Positions 35,731-43,858 of a stretch of 64,000 nucleotides of DNA are shown here, piece after piece. Each line of letters opens with the position of its first letter. Position 1 is the stretch's first letter. The stretch lies in the NCBI GenBank assembly GCA_965230065.1, contig OZ245942.1:7378001-7442000 (forward strand), read 5' to 3'. This stretch comes from G965230065 sp965230065. Its GTDB lineage: Bacteria; Bacteroidota; Bacteroidia; Cytophagales; Cyclobacteriaceae. A model generated the notes under the pieces. That model saw only the letters and a list, made by a program, of their open reading frames with translations, made no database searches and was not told the origin of the DNA. The position numbers and the translations under genes are program-made.

Positions 35731-36138
35731 TTAGCTTTCAGCGTCTGCCAACTTCTTGGTATCCACAAATTGCTGAAAGGCAATAATTTTTCCTTCATCA
35801 TTAAAAGTCCATAAGTGTGCGGCTTGTGCATTATAGGCCTTTCCCGTTGCTTTTACTTTAGCATCATATCGTAGGGTAGCGAAGACCTTGTTATCACTCA
35901 TACCGTGGGTTTTAACATACTGCACCCCAAAGTACTCATGGTTAGCGCCAAGACGTGCAAACACGCCTTCTACAATGGCATCCGGGCCAATATAAGGATT
36001 GCCATCTGCAAGCGAATTACTTTCTGCTTCGTTCCACTCAATTTTAGGGTGCATTAATCCCAGAACAGTTGGCATATCGCCAGTTGAAAAAGCGTTGTAC
36101 AGAGAGTCAATAGTTTGAACGTTTTCTTTAGTTGTCAT
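35731..36138 (-). CDS. NTF2-like/SnoaL-like protein
   Basis: A 135-aa protein of the cone-shaped NTF2-like fold: ENVQTIDSLYNAFSTGDMPTVLGLMHPKIEWNE is the typical N-terminal helix pair and strand, and GKIIAFQQFVDTKKLADA the C-terminal end. Family members include ketosteroid isomerases, polyketide cyclases and many unknowns; no catalytic Asp pair can be assigned safely. It lies between copies of the island repeat and outside the cassette array proper. Confidence 0.75.
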   Translation of the reverse strand: MTTKENVQTIDSLYNAFSTGDMPTVLGLMHPKIEWNEAESNSLADGNPYIGPDAIVEGVFARLGANHEYFGVQYVKTHGMSDNKVFATLRYDAKVKATGKAYNAQAAHLWTFNDEGKIIAFQQFVDTKKLADAES

Positions 36139-36287
36139 GAATTTGGTTTAGTTGGGTATCAAATTTTTTATTGAGTTGTTATTGGCTTCTTTAATTTCAG
36201 CTTTTGCCTTTTTATGGCAAATTGACTTACTGGCGTTTCCTTCTCGTTTGGATTTCGTTAAAACTATGAAATCTTGTAGCTAAAATG

Positions 36288-36475
36288 CTACTACCATTTT
36301 ACAACAACCAACGGTCAGCAGTGGCAAATTACTACTATTTTACAATAACCAACGGACAGCAAAGACAAATTTCTTCCATTTTCTACAACCGACCGTCGGC
36401 AGAGACAAATTACTACTCAACCCTTGCTTTGATGGACTGCCTAATGCTGCACTACAGTTTGGGCAGTCCTGCGCT
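36288..36475. repeat. Three tandem units of 40-44 bp followed by a hairpin
   Basis: Units start at 36288, 36332 and 36373 and share CTACTA-like starts, ACAACCAACGG(A/T)CAGCA and GACAAATTA ends. GGACTGCC (36434) pairs with GGGCAGTCC (36461-36469) right after. A single unit (ACCAACGCCCGGCAGCGGCAAAT) precedes repeat copy 2 at 45.85 kb, so tandem unit plus hairpin is one composite family. Confidence 0.6.
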
Positions 36476-36648
36476 GAAAATGAAAAAAAAACTATTCTGA
36501 GGAAGAACTTCGTTCCGTAACTTTAGCGATGAACGGAACTAAGGTATTCGCTAAGTTGGGAAGGGTAAAAATGAAATTGCACCCCTTAATCTATAGTTTT
36601 TTGTCAAGATTTTTAATATTTGCATGCTTAAGCTTTAACTCTATATAA

Positions 36649-37347
36649 ATGAAAAAATATATTTTATTAACACTGCTTGTTTCTGTATTTTATACTTCTA
36701 CTTCTAAAGCCCAGGGGGTAGATGAAGATAAGCTGGGGGCCTGGTACATGTACTTCTTCAATAAAAGTTTTGGTGATAGTCGCTTTGGCCTGCAAGGGGA
36801 TTATCAGTTCAGGTTTTGGAATGCGGGTAGTGATTTAGAACAAATTCTGCTCAGGACCGGCGTTACCTACCGTCCGGAGAATGCCAATATTCTCTTCACC
36901 CTCGGTTATGCCTACATCATGACCGGACAATTTGGAGAAAGTAATGATACCTTTAGTGAAAACAGAATTTACCAGGAAGCCCTCCTTCCCCAGAAAGTTG
37001 GGAACCGGTTTCATTTAACGCATCGGTTCAGGTTTGAACAACGTTGGGTGGCCGATCAGGATTTCAGGACACGCTTCCGGTATAATATTTTCATCAATGT
37101 GCCATTCAATGGCACTGAGCTAAAAAAGGGCGTGGTATATCTTGCCTTGTACAATGAAATTTTCATCAATGGGCAAAGAGATATTGGCAATGAGCAGACG
37201 GTAGAATTTTTTGACCGCAACCGTACCTATGTGGGCTTGGGGTTTGGCCTCACCGATAACCTCCGTATTCAGGCAGCCTGGATGAAACAGACAACGGTCA
37301 ACTGGAGTAAAGACCAGGCCCAGTTAAGTTTGCACCATCGGTTTTGA
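36649..37347 (+). CDS. DUF2490 outer-membrane beta-barrel-like protein
   Basis: A 232-aa exported protein; signal peptide cleaved after SKAQ. The remainder alternates short beta strands with aromatic ends (GAWYMYFFNKSFGDSRFGLQGDYQFRFWN ... HRFRFEQRWV) and ends in HHRF, consistent with a small outer-membrane barrel. Function of DUF2490 is unknown. Its TGA stop is directly followed by the distal end of the cassette array. Confidence 0.82.
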   Translation: MKKYILLTLLVSVFYTSTSKAQGVDEDKLGAWYMYFFNKSFGDSRFGLQGDYQFRFWNAGSDLEQILLRTGVTYRPENANILFTLGYAYIMTGQFGESNDTFSENRIYQEALLPQKVGNRFHLTHRFRFEQRWVADQDFRTRFRYNIFINVPFNGTELKKGVVYLALYNEIFINGQRDIGNEQTVEFFDRNRTYVGLGFGLTDNLRIQAAWMKQTTVNWSKDQAQLSLHHRF

Positions 37348-37350
37348 TAA

Positions 37351-37477
37351 CGGTCAAGTATAAGCGTAGTGCGGGATTAGAAGCACTTCACTTTCGGTTT
37401 GACCTTATAATTGTTAATATTCAATTCTTTTAATTTTATCACTTTCGCCCGCATTACGCTTATACATTGTTGGCAAG
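37351..37477 (-). repeat. attC-like site, distal end of cassette array
   Basis: TATAAGCGTAGTGCGGG (37359-37375) and CCCGCATTACGCTTATA (37448-37464) are inverse complements at 16 of 17 positions with a loop of about 70 bp. GTTGGCAAG at 37469-37477 is the exact inverse of CTTGCCAAC at 38209-38217, so the two boxes bracket one cassette carrying the HNH-like gene. Confidence 0.65.
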
Positions 37478-37486
37478 TCGTTTTTT

Positions 37487-38176
37487 TTACCACACTACTT
37501 CACACGCTAGATAATTCCAAATCAACATTCGTACTTTTATATTTCCGATTGTCGGAGTGACTGAATATTGATAAGTTCCATCTTGAACTATTATCCAATT
37601 GTCTATTGGAGTTCCGTCTTGAGTAAGGTACATATTTTGCATAGCCCTACTTCCAATTTCTGGTGCTTTTTGTAATTCCGTTATTGCAAAGAATAAGCTT
37701 TGTTCTTCTTCGGTTAATCTATCGATTGGAACAAAAGCTATATGCTCTGGTTTTTCAAATTGCGTTTCACTATTTTCAAATTTTGCGTGGCCAAATGCTA
37801 ACTTTAATATTACATTTTCTATTCTCTCCGATTCAATTTTGAAATAAGTTTCTCCATTTTCATTAATGAAAGCATCATCTAATCGAGCTTTCAATTTCTT
37901 TTTTCGCTTTAATATTTTTACAATGCTATCTCTCGATAGTTTCTCCAAATCTGTCGTTCCTGAAATTATACATTCAATCAAGCACGCAAAATATTCCTCG
38001 TCTAAAGAAAATCCATTGTTACATTTTAAACAGCTTGGTACTACGGGAATATTTTCGGGAAACGGTTTTTCTAATAAAATTTTTGAGGGAACGTGGTCTC
38101 TTGTGTCTGGAAAGTTTCCGCAATAAGCACATTGAGAGTCTAATCTGCTGTCACTAAATGTTTTTATTTGCCTCAT
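37487..38176 (-). CDS. HNH-endonuclease-like cassette protein
   Basis: A 229-aa protein from ATG at 38176; the upstream extension is rejected because it would be coded by the cassette boundary box. CAYCG, then TRDHVPSK, then SCLKCNNGFSLDEEYFACL reproduce the Cys-pair, Asp-His and CxxCN layout of HNH-type zinc-binding nuclease domains. The C-terminal two thirds are not recognised. Nuclease activity is inferred; a regulatory or defence role is possible. It is the last cassette of the array. Confidence 0.6.
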   Translation of the reverse strand: MRQIKTFSDSRLDSQCAYCGNFPDTRDHVPSKILLEKPFPENIPVVPSCLKCNNGFSLDEEYFACLIECIISGTTDLEKLSRDSIVKILKRKKKLKARLDDAFINENGETYFKIESERIENVILKLAFGHAKFENSETQFEKPEHIAFVPIDRLTEEEQSLFFAITELQKAPEIGSRAMQNMYLTQDGTPIDNWIIVQDGTYQYSVTPTIGNIKVRMLIWNYLACEVVW

Positions 38177-38208
38177 TTTGCAATTCAGATTCTTGGTTTT
38201 CTTAAATG

Positions 38209-38247
38209 CTTGCCAACGAGTGTATAGACGCATAGTGTCTATTTCTA
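38209..38247 (-). repeat. attC-like boundary before HNH cassette
   Basis: CTTGCCAACGAGTGTATAGA and the following CGCATA and TCTATTTCTATTA match the boundary at 45581-45620 almost exactly. The pairing arm is lost, so only a half-site remains. Confidence 0.5.
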
Positions 38248-38676
38248 TTATAGCTGATTGGTTTTTTTTTTAATCACTGAATGTGAGCTGGAAACCTCCT
38301 ATTTGTGTAAATTTACTGTTTTGTTACAAATGAACACCAAAATTGCCAAATAGAAAGTTTTTTTATTCATTCGCCCGCTTCCATGATATTATCCTCGGGA
38401 GGGTTATGGAAGAATTCCAATACCCCCACCTGCCACTCAGGGTTATGCAGCAGCCCTGTTGCTACTAAAATTTAGCCTCTTGCCTATTTCAGTAAATAAT
38501 CTCGCCCACCTTTGATGAGACGTGATAACCCTGCTCAATAGAATAATCAGTAAACAGATTGATGGATAAGTATATTGAATCGCCTGCGGCTAAATTTTCT
38601 AAACGAACTTCGTGGGGAATCATGCCAGATTTTGATCCGAGAAGAAATAAGCTGAGTTTGGCAGACTTTATTTATA
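38248..38676 (-). other. Gap with coding remnants
   Basis: No intact gene. On the minus strand two open stretches look like protein ends: one ending MIPHEVRLENLAAGDSIYLS... at 38506-38679, one ending NPEWQVGVLEFFHNPPED near 38369. I read them as debris of former cassette genes. Confidence 0.35.
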
Positions 38677-39198
38677 TCAATCTGTTGCGTTAAAATAAAA
38701 CCTTACATCAATTATTTCACCGGAACCCTGGGGGTCTATGCGTTCCATATTAATCAAAGGTATATTGCTTTCACTGATATACAAATGATTTTGATTAACC
38801 CCATCAACAGCAATCAGTTTATTAGTTGAACTAAGTTTATACAATCTGGAATCGAGATTAGAAGCATCCCCAGTCCGGAGGTTACTGTAGGCGAGTACTG
38901 CATCCGTGATCGCAACAGAATCTCCATCAGATGTAGCAGTGAATGTGAGTTGAAGACGGGCCACAGGTTCACCAATATCTTCTGGTCCAAGAACCGCAAT
39001 TCCAGAGCTCAGGTTCCACTCGGTCTCAATACCTTCAAAATCATGATTGAAATCAGTGGGGCTGTTGTAGGGGTCACCAATACTAAATTTATAAAACGAA
39101 TCTCCCGGATTGAACCCGTCATCGTCATCGCTCTCGAGTCCTGAACTACAAGAACACAAATAAGCCGATAGTAATAGAAGCAATGCTAAAGTTCTCAT
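38677..39198 (-). CDS. Lipoprotein of unknown function
   Basis: A 173-aa exported protein. The leader MRTLALLLLLSAYLCSCSSG has a good lipobox, followed by an acidic linker (DDDDG) suited to lipoprotein export in Bacteroidota. The rest is beta-rich with no recognised domain. A cassette-array location suggests mobility. Confidence 0.6.
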   Translation of the reverse strand: MRTLALLLLLSAYLCSCSSGLESDDDDGFNPGDSFYKFSIGDPYNSPTDFNHDFEGIETEWNLSSGIAVLGPEDIGEPVARLQLTFTATSDGDSVAITDAVLAYSNLRTGDASNLDSRLYKLSSTNKLIAVDGVNQNHLYISESNIPLINMERIDPQGSGEIIDVRFYFNATD

Positions 39199-39308
39199 AA
39201 CTTACCCCATTGATCAAATTAATATGATTATTTATTAAATGTAAATCATTCTTAAGTTACACAACAAGAGAATTTAAAACAAGGGGGCTTCTATGATATA
39301 TCCCCCCA

Positions 39309-39347
39309 CCTCCGTGGCATTTCGGGGCGCTTTCCTATCCACCGAGG
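39309..39347. repeat. Inverted repeat CCTCCGTGG/CCACCGAGG
   Basis: Arms pair at 8 of 9 positions over a 21-base loop, in the spacer between the arr and lipoprotein genes; a possible eroded recombination site. Confidence 0.35.
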
Positions 39348-39430
39348 CTAAACTTAGCTACGGAGAATAAACCTATCTTTAAGAACACCCACTCCATGTT
39401 TTTTTAGCCATTGCTGGCGGTTCAATTTAT

Positions 39431-39880
39431 TTATTCGTCATTTAATGAATTAATTCCTTGTTCTTTAAGCTTTTCAAGATGTTCTTTCATTGTTTTCACC
39501 TGTTCTGTAGGATGTCCTTTCCATCTGGAAACTTCTCCAACAACTCTAAATGGTTCGGTAGAACGATAAGATTTTGAGGGATTACCTGGAAACTTTTTGT
39601 CTGTCAAGTCAGGGTCGTCTTCAATCTGCCCTGTAGCCTCTACTAAATAAATTCTTTCTTGTTCTTCGCCAAAGGAAAGTTCTGCACCCCATATTGCAGC
39701 ATCCAATGTCGCAGATAAGAAAATGTATTTTGCATTTTTTCTCTGACCGTAGTTTGAGTTGAATCCTGGTTCTATGAGGTCTCCAATTTTTAAGTCAGCT
39801 TTTGTCCCGTGAAAATAAGTTTGAGAAAAAGGAGTTGCTCCTTGTCCTTTTAAGTTGTTCTTTTCATTGTTTTTGTCCAT
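39431..39880 (-). CDS. arr: NAD+ rifampin ADP-ribosyltransferase
   Basis: A 149-aa enzyme that transfers ADP-ribose from NAD+ to rifamycins and so confers rifampin resistance. YFHGTKADLKIGDLIEPGF (His24), YIFLSATLDAAIWGAEL (Tyr52), IYLVEATG and EDDPDLTDKKFPGNP (Asp88/89) reproduce the H-Y-D triad and the highly conserved Arr core. Length fits the family (about 140 aa). arr genes are well-known integron cassettes in other phyla, and here the gene begins 23 bp after an attC-like site on the reading strand. Confidence 0.92.
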   Translation of the reverse strand: MDKNNEKNNLKGQGATPFSQTYFHGTKADLKIGDLIEPGFNSNYGQRKNAKYIFLSATLDAAIWGAELSFGEEQERIYLVEATGQIEDDPDLTDKKFPGNPSKSYRSTEPFRVVGEVSRWKGHPTEQVKTMKEHLEKLKEQGINSLNDE

Positions 39881-39902
39881 TGTCGTTTTGTCGTTTGTTA
39901 AA

Positions 39903-40029
39903 GGTCAAGTATAAGCGTTGTGCGGGGGTTCGGAGCGATTCAATGTCAGTCTACCACAAAGTTTTTTAAGAGCCAAAATGCTCAAATTTAGCCGTTCAGC
40001 CCGCATTACGCTTATACAATGTTGGCAAC
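39903..40029 (-). repeat. attC-like site between arr and YdeI-like genes
   Basis: TATAAGCGTTGTGCGGG (39910-39926) pairs with CCCGCATTACGCTTATA (40000-40016) at 15 of 17 positions. GTTGGCAAC at 40021-40029 is the exact inverse of GTTGCCAAC at 44816-44824. Closely similar in sequence and size to the site at 37351-37477. Confidence 0.65.
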
Positions 40030-40040
40030 TGGCTTTTCTG

Positions 40041-40418
40041 TTAAGTTTCTTTCCACTTGCCTTTTTCTTTGGCTATCTGTATAAATTTTAGTCCGTGCTC
40101 TGTCATTAGGCCTTCTTCAATCATTCGTTCGGCACGTTCAATATTGCTGTCACACCAATTGCTCCTTTTTGGGTTTCTTGGTGTAAATGTCAGATAATAA
40201 CTTTCTTCATCACGTTTTTTGCAAAGGCTGTCAATCCAACCAAAACATACGGCTTCTTCTGTTGCCTCAATTAAACTTACACACGCTTTTGTACTATTCT
40301 TTTTGTGTAGTATTAACCAAATGGATTTTTCAGATTCACAGTTTTCGTTCAGCCAATTTCGCCACTCTTTTCTTGTTTTACAATATATCGCTGGTTTGCC
40401 GTCTTTCACTTCCATCAT
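40041..40418 (-). CDS. YdeI/OmpD-associated family protein, shortened
   Basis: A 125-aa protein. FGWIDSLCKKRDEESYYLTFTPRNPKRSNWCDSN is the conserved block of the YdeI/OmpD-associated family, whose members are usually near 190 aa. The C-terminal part is absent, and the gene ends 12 bp from an attC-like site, so it may be truncated. Function is unknown. It overlaps the preceding VOC gene by four bases. Confidence 0.75.
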   Translation of the reverse strand: MMEVKDGKPAIYCKTRKEWRNWLNENCESEKSIWLILHKKNSTKACVSLIEATEEAVCFGWIDSLCKKRDEESYYLTFTPRNPKRSNWCDSNIERAERMIEEGLMTEHGLKFIQIAKEKGKWKET

Positions 40419-40837
40419 TCTGCTGTCTTATTCTCTAAAATTTCCAAATAGTGTTTATTTGTCATAATTCCGAGAATGTTGCCAAAGGGGTCGATAACCG
40501 AGGCAGTTACAAAAGCCATTTTTCCACCACTTCTATCGGTAATCGGTTCATACAGTTTTGCTCCTTTTGATATCAACAGGTCAAGTGTTGCCTGTAAATC
40601 GTCAACGTGCCAATAGGCAATTGCTCCTCCAATTTCTTTTGCTGAATTTTTTGGTGCGTACTTTCCGTCAATTATCCCGAGTTCGTGTTGATAATCACCA
40701 AGTCGAAATTCCGAATAGCCGGGAACATTAAAATAAGGTTCCATTCCGAAAATTTCATAGTACCATTTTTTTGCTTCTTCGTGGTTGTCTGCATAAAAAC
40801 TTATAGTTGATAATCCACGTAGTTTTATAGTATTCAT
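40415..40837 (-). CDS. VOC-superfamily protein
   Basis: A 140-aa glyoxalase/bleomycin-resistance fold: TISFYADNHEEAKKWYYEIFGMEPYF at the N terminus and ASVIDPFGNILGIMTN at the end. A four-base overlap with the next gene suggests translational coupling. Substrate unknown. Confidence 0.8.
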   Translation of the reverse strand: MNTIKLRGLSTISFYADNHEEAKKWYYEIFGMEPYFNVPGYSEFRLGDYQHELGIIDGKYAPKNSAKEIGGAIAYWHVDDLQATLDLLISKGAKLYEPITDRSGGKMAFVTASVIDPFGNILGIMTNKHYLEILENKTAE

Positions 40838-40898
40838 TTGTTTCTTTTATGACTTAATTCCGGTTATCCATTTATTTTCGATTTACTCAATTATTTTT

Positions 40899-40923
40899 AA
40901 TAGCGTCCTAAACATTTTGATTT
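40899..40923. repeat. 25-bp direct repeat, left copy
   Basis: AATAGCGTCCTAAACATTTT then GATTT. The copy at 41254-41278 differs at two positions. Both sit at the 3' ends of cassette genes. Confidence 0.6.
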
Positions 40924-41236
40924 AATGATTAAGTAAATCTTGTGAAGAAGCAACTAGCTGCATTACTTCAATTTGCGGTGAACCTTCCAAACCGCTCTCA
41001 TCCCGATGTTTTTGGAAAGATAGAAATGAGGGGATCTGAAGCAAATGCTTTTGAATTTCCTCATTTTTATAATGTGATAGATGGACAAAGGTTTTTCCGT
41101 CTCCACACAAATAGGATACATATTGAAAGTCGTTTGAATTCAATTTTTTGAAATCAACCATAAACAAATTAATGTTTTCTTGGTTCTTCCGAACGAAATC
41201 GGGTTTTACGGTGTAAGTTACTTTTACAATTTTCAT
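40922..41236 (-). CDS. Dimeric alpha-beta-barrel (ABM-like) protein
   Basis: A 104-aa protein starting MKIVKVTYTVKPDFVRKNQENI with two beta-alpha-beta units and a short C-terminal strand, the layout of antibiotic-biosynthesis-monooxygenase-like proteins. No catalytic residue can be assigned. It lies between two VOC genes. Confidence 0.55.
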   Translation of the reverse strand: MKIVKVTYTVKPDFVRKNQENINLFMVDFKKLNSNDFQYVSYLCGDGKTFVHLSHYKNEEIQKHLLQIPSFLSFQKHRDESGLEGSPQIEVMQLVASSQDLLNH

Positions 41237-41251
41237 TTTATTTGTTTTAAA

Positions 41252-41455
41252 TCAATAGCATCCTAAACGTTTTGATTTTGGGTGAGTTTTTTCTTGCTCA
41301 AAAAAGTGAATTACAAAATCATCATCGCCAAATAAGAAGCTCACTAAATCTTCAGTAGGATTACCGTTTAATTGAAAGCCTAATGACAGATAAAAATCCT
41401 TGGTTCCTTCGACACTTTCTACTCCTAAGTTTGACCAAATACTTTTTGGTTTCAT
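41252..41455 (-). pseudogene. Truncated VOC protein
   Basis: Start ATG at 41455 gives MKPKSIWSNLGVESVEGTKD followed by FYLSLGF and DDDFVIHFFEQ, the N-terminal half of a VOC domain. The second half is missing: after KTHPKS the frame runs into the 25-bp repeat (41254-41278), which supplies the last residues and the stop. Recombination between the two repeat copies is the likely cause. Confidence 0.65.
41254..41278. repeat. 25-bp direct repeat, right copy
   Basis: AATAGCATCCTAAACGTTTT then GATTT; overlaps the 3' end of the truncated VOC gene. See the left copy at 40899. Confidence 0.6.
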
Positions 41456-41469
41456 AATATTGTAATCTT

Positions 41470-41823
41470 TTACATATGGGTTAGCAAGTTTATGGTCACT
41501 CCATTCGGGTCTTTTACAAAAAACCGTCTTACTCCCCAATCTTCATTGGTTATTGGATATACGATTTCAATTTTTTGCTTTTTGGCACGTTCAAACCAGT
41601 GGTCTATATCCGTAACTTCTATTGATAAAAATATTGCCGAGTTATCTAAAGGTTTGTTTTTGTCATTGCTAAAAATTGAAATTTGTGCAGTTGTGTTTTC
41701 TTTTGATACGAAAGTTAATATCCAATCCATATCCATCGCTAGGTCCATTCCTAAAAATTCAGTATAGAATTGCTTGCTTTTCTCTATGTCGTTTGAATAA
41801 ATATTCGGAACAATTCTTCGCAT
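41470..41823 (-). CDS. VOC-superfamily protein
   Basis: A complete 117-aa single VOC module: MRRIVPNIYSNDIEKSKQFY at the start and FFVKDPNGVTINLLTH at the end. It lies 15 bp upstream of the truncated VOC start on the same strand. Substrate unknown; cassette-borne VOC proteins often affect drug or aldehyde tolerance. Confidence 0.82.
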   Translation of the reverse strand: MRRIVPNIYSNDIEKSKQFYTEFLGMDLAMDMDWILTFVSKENTTAQISIFSNDKNKPLDNSAIFLSIEVTDIDHWFERAKKQKIEIVYPITNEDWGVRRFFVKDPNGVTINLLTHM

Positions 41824-41863
41824 TATTACTTTATTTTTCGTTGTGTGAATTTGATTTTAGTGC

Positions 41864-41880
41864 TTTCGCCCGCATTACGT
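41864..41880 (-). repeat. attC-like half-site at methyltransferase stop
   Basis: TTTCGCCCGCATTACG is identical to the right arm of the site at 37444-37459. The opposite arm is missing. The methyltransferase stop codon (41875-41877) is inside it. Confidence 0.5.
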
Positions 41881-42618
41881 AACACCTTGTGAGCCGTTTT
41901 TTATTGCTATTATTGTTTGCATTCGGTTAATTGATTCATTTTGTTTAATTTTCATTCCATTTTTCTCAAGTATCTCCACAATCCGAAATGGCTCAATTCG
42001 CACTTTTTCATAAGTACTGACTTTTTGAGTCCATTTTCCATTTATTTTTTCGTGTAATAAGTCCGAGACTTTGACTTTTTCTGGTTCATATTCCAAGATA
42101 CAGGTCAAAATTCGGTCGTTTGTGCTTTTTACTGGTATAAATCTATGTTGCTCGTTCAATTCGTGTGTATAATCACGAAATGTTAAAATTAGATATCCAT
42201 TATTTTCCAAAATTTTTATTGAATCCGAAATCAGTTTTTGAATTTGTACTTTGCTGTCAAGATGAGTAATAGTGTCTCCACAACACGCAATCAATTCAGG
42301 TTTCAGGTATTCAAATTCAGCAACATTGGTTATGTCCGCCAACTCTATTTTTATCCCTTTTCCGTTTGGATTTTCTTTTAATTCAGTTAGTAATTGTTCG
42401 TTAAAATCAACTGCTGTAACTTCAAAACCTAAATCCTTTAAGGCAATGCTCTGAATTCCGTTTCCCGCTCCCAAGTCTATCGCAGTTTTGGTGCTTTTGG
42501 GTTCAATACCGTTTGAGCGTAATAACTTCTTGAATTCGGTAGATTTCGATTCCAAATCTCCGACCATCCAAGAGTAGAAATCGGCAAGGTGTGCATCGTA
42601 ATGTTTTTTTGCTTGCAT
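41875..42618 (-). CDS. Class I SAM-dependent methyltransferase
   Basis: A 247-aa enzyme from ATG at 42618, three bases after the stop of the DHFR-like gene. Motif I is TAIDLGAGNGIQSIAL, the acidic residue ending strand 2 is VTAVDFN, and LIACCGDTITHL stands at motif IV. The target is not identifiable. Its last codons and stop lie within an eroded recombination half-site, so the native C terminus may have been altered. Confidence 0.85.
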   Translation of the reverse strand: MQAKKHYDAHLADFYSWMVGDLESKSTEFKKLLRSNGIEPKSTKTAIDLGAGNGIQSIALKDLGFEVTAVDFNEQLLTELKENPNGKGIKIELADITNVAEFEYLKPELIACCGDTITHLDSKVQIQKLISDSIKILENNGYLILTFRDYTHELNEQHRFIPVKSTNDRILTCILEYEPEKVKVSDLLHEKINGKWTQKVSTYEKVRIEPFRIVEILEKNGMKIKQNESINRMQTIIAIKNGSQGVT

Positions 42619-42620
42619 CA

Positions 42621-43223
42621 CTATATTCCTGTTTCCCTCCTGTAATGATTGACGATAATACCGCACTCAAATGGTTTTGAATATACCATTTTTAGATTTG
42701 TCAGTTTCTTGAAAATAGGCAAGCCTTGTCCTAATGCTGTGGGGTTTATTATAAAATGATATTCGTCTATCAGGTTTGCGTTTATTAGCGAGGATACAAG
42801 TGTGGCACCTCCATAAACGATAATATTTCCGTTGTTTTGGCTTTTTAAATTTGTTATATCATCTTCTAAGTTTTCTTTCAAAAGGGATACATTTTGCCAA
42901 CCACCTGGAATTTCGGTTTCTTTAGTCAAAGTTCTGCTTACCACAATTTTTTTTGAATTTACAATATGCTTGGCAAATTCAAATCTGGTATCTGTCGGGT
43001 CTTGTGTTACTTGTTTCCAATGAGCGTTAAACCCCTCTTTTGCCATTTGGCTGCTTATCAGAATACTGTTAACCGATTTATTTAGGTTTGTATGATAAGC
43101 TTGCAGGTCTTTATCCCAATTCCAATCCGGTCCCCAATTCCAAACTATCCAATCTGTACCACCATTTTCGTCTGCAATATATCCGTCAATGCTTATTTGT
43201 GTTTCAAGAATTAGTTTGTTCAT
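42621..43223 (-). CDS. DHFR-like RibD C-terminal-domain protein
   Basis: A 200-aa protein of the dihydrofolate-reductase/RibD fold: MNKLILETQISIDGYIADENGGTDWIV at the start, NGNIIVYGGATLVSSLINANLIDEYHFIINP near the end, where VYGG is the NADPH loop. These YwjB/YyaP-like proteins are common cassette cargo. They are not DfrA-type trimethoprim-resistance enzymes by sequence pattern, and their substrate is unknown. Confidence 0.85.
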   Translation of the reverse strand: MNKLILETQISIDGYIADENGGTDWIVWNWGPDWNWDKDLQAYHTNLNKSVNSILISSQMAKEGFNAHWKQVTQDPTDTRFEFAKHIVNSKKIVVSRTLTKETEIPGGWQNVSLLKENLEDDITNLKSQNNGNIIVYGGATLVSSLINANLIDEYHFIINPTALGQGLPIFKKLTNLKMVYSKPFECGIIVNHYRRETGI

Positions 43224-43353
43224 ATTTTTATAGATATTAATATTCCGTTAGAGCAAACTTACTATGTCGTCTTTAGAATATTGAAGGGTAAATGCGACAA
43301 TATGAATGGGGAATGACGTCATTCAATCTTACTATTGCTCGGCTGAAACTTTT

Positions 43354-43375
43354 GCCTGCGTTACGTATAACCAAC
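43354..43375 (-). repeat. attC-like half-site after DUF1569 gene
   Basis: GCCTGCGTTACGTATAACCAAC resembles GCCCGCATTACGCTTATA plus a core box. No partner arm found; probably eroded. Confidence 0.4.
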
Positions 43376-43396
43376 TAGTTTTTTTATGTTTTTATA

Positions 43397-43858
43397 TCAA
43401 ACTCCAAACTGCCGTAAATGGTGGTCGTAATGTTTATAAGCAAAAATCCCGATTTGTTCTTCAGTCATTTTTCCGAAAAAATCGTGAATAAAATCTGGGT
43501 TGTCATAGTGTCCATAATGTTCAGTTAATTCAACCAGTTTTTGTTTTTGCTTTTCAAAATCTCCACTTTCTTCTTTGACAGTAAAATTTGAACCTGCTGG
43601 TGCACCCTTACCCATAGGTTTGTCGTTTTTGGTGTTGCTCCTGAGGACCATTTTTCCAATAAGTTTACCAAGAAAATTTTGTTTGTAAGGTATTCCGTTA
43701 TTAATTCCCAATACCCATTGATTCCAAATATTTAAATGCTTGGTCATTTGGTAAACACTCATTTTTCCCCAAAGTGCTTTGTTGTTTTCGTTGAGGGCAT
43801 TAACCCGACTAATCAATTCGTCTCTCGTTGACTTTTCAAATACTGTTTTCATCGTCAA
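43397..43858 (-). CDS. DUF1569 (DinB-like) protein
   Basis: A 153-aa four-helix protein. ALWGKMSVYQMTKHLNIWNQW, FKN-type region NKGAPAGSN-like (PMGKGAPAGSNF) and the C-terminal HYDHHLRQFGV are the marks of DUF1569, a relative of the DinB/YfiT thiol-transferase fold with His residues placed for a metal. Function unknown. It overlaps the end of the VOC gene upstream by 23 bp, or fewer if it starts at its second Met. Confidence 0.8.
   Translation of the reverse strand: MTMKTVFEKSTRDELISRVNALNENNKALWGKMSVYQMTKHLNIWNQWVLGINNGIPYKQNFLGKLIGKMVLRSNTKNDKPMGKGAPAGSNFTVKEESGDFEKQKQKLVELTEHYGHYDNPDFIHDFFGKMTEEQIGIFAYKHYDHHLRQFGV

Noticed and set aside
36288..36412. Tandem repeats considered as a CRISPR array
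   Set aside because: The units adjoin without unique spacers, diverge among themselves and have no cas genes nearby.
42621..43223. Trimethoprim-resistance dihydrofolate reductase cassette
   Set aside because: Motifs are those of the RibD C-terminal/YwjB-like group, not of DfrA or DfrB.
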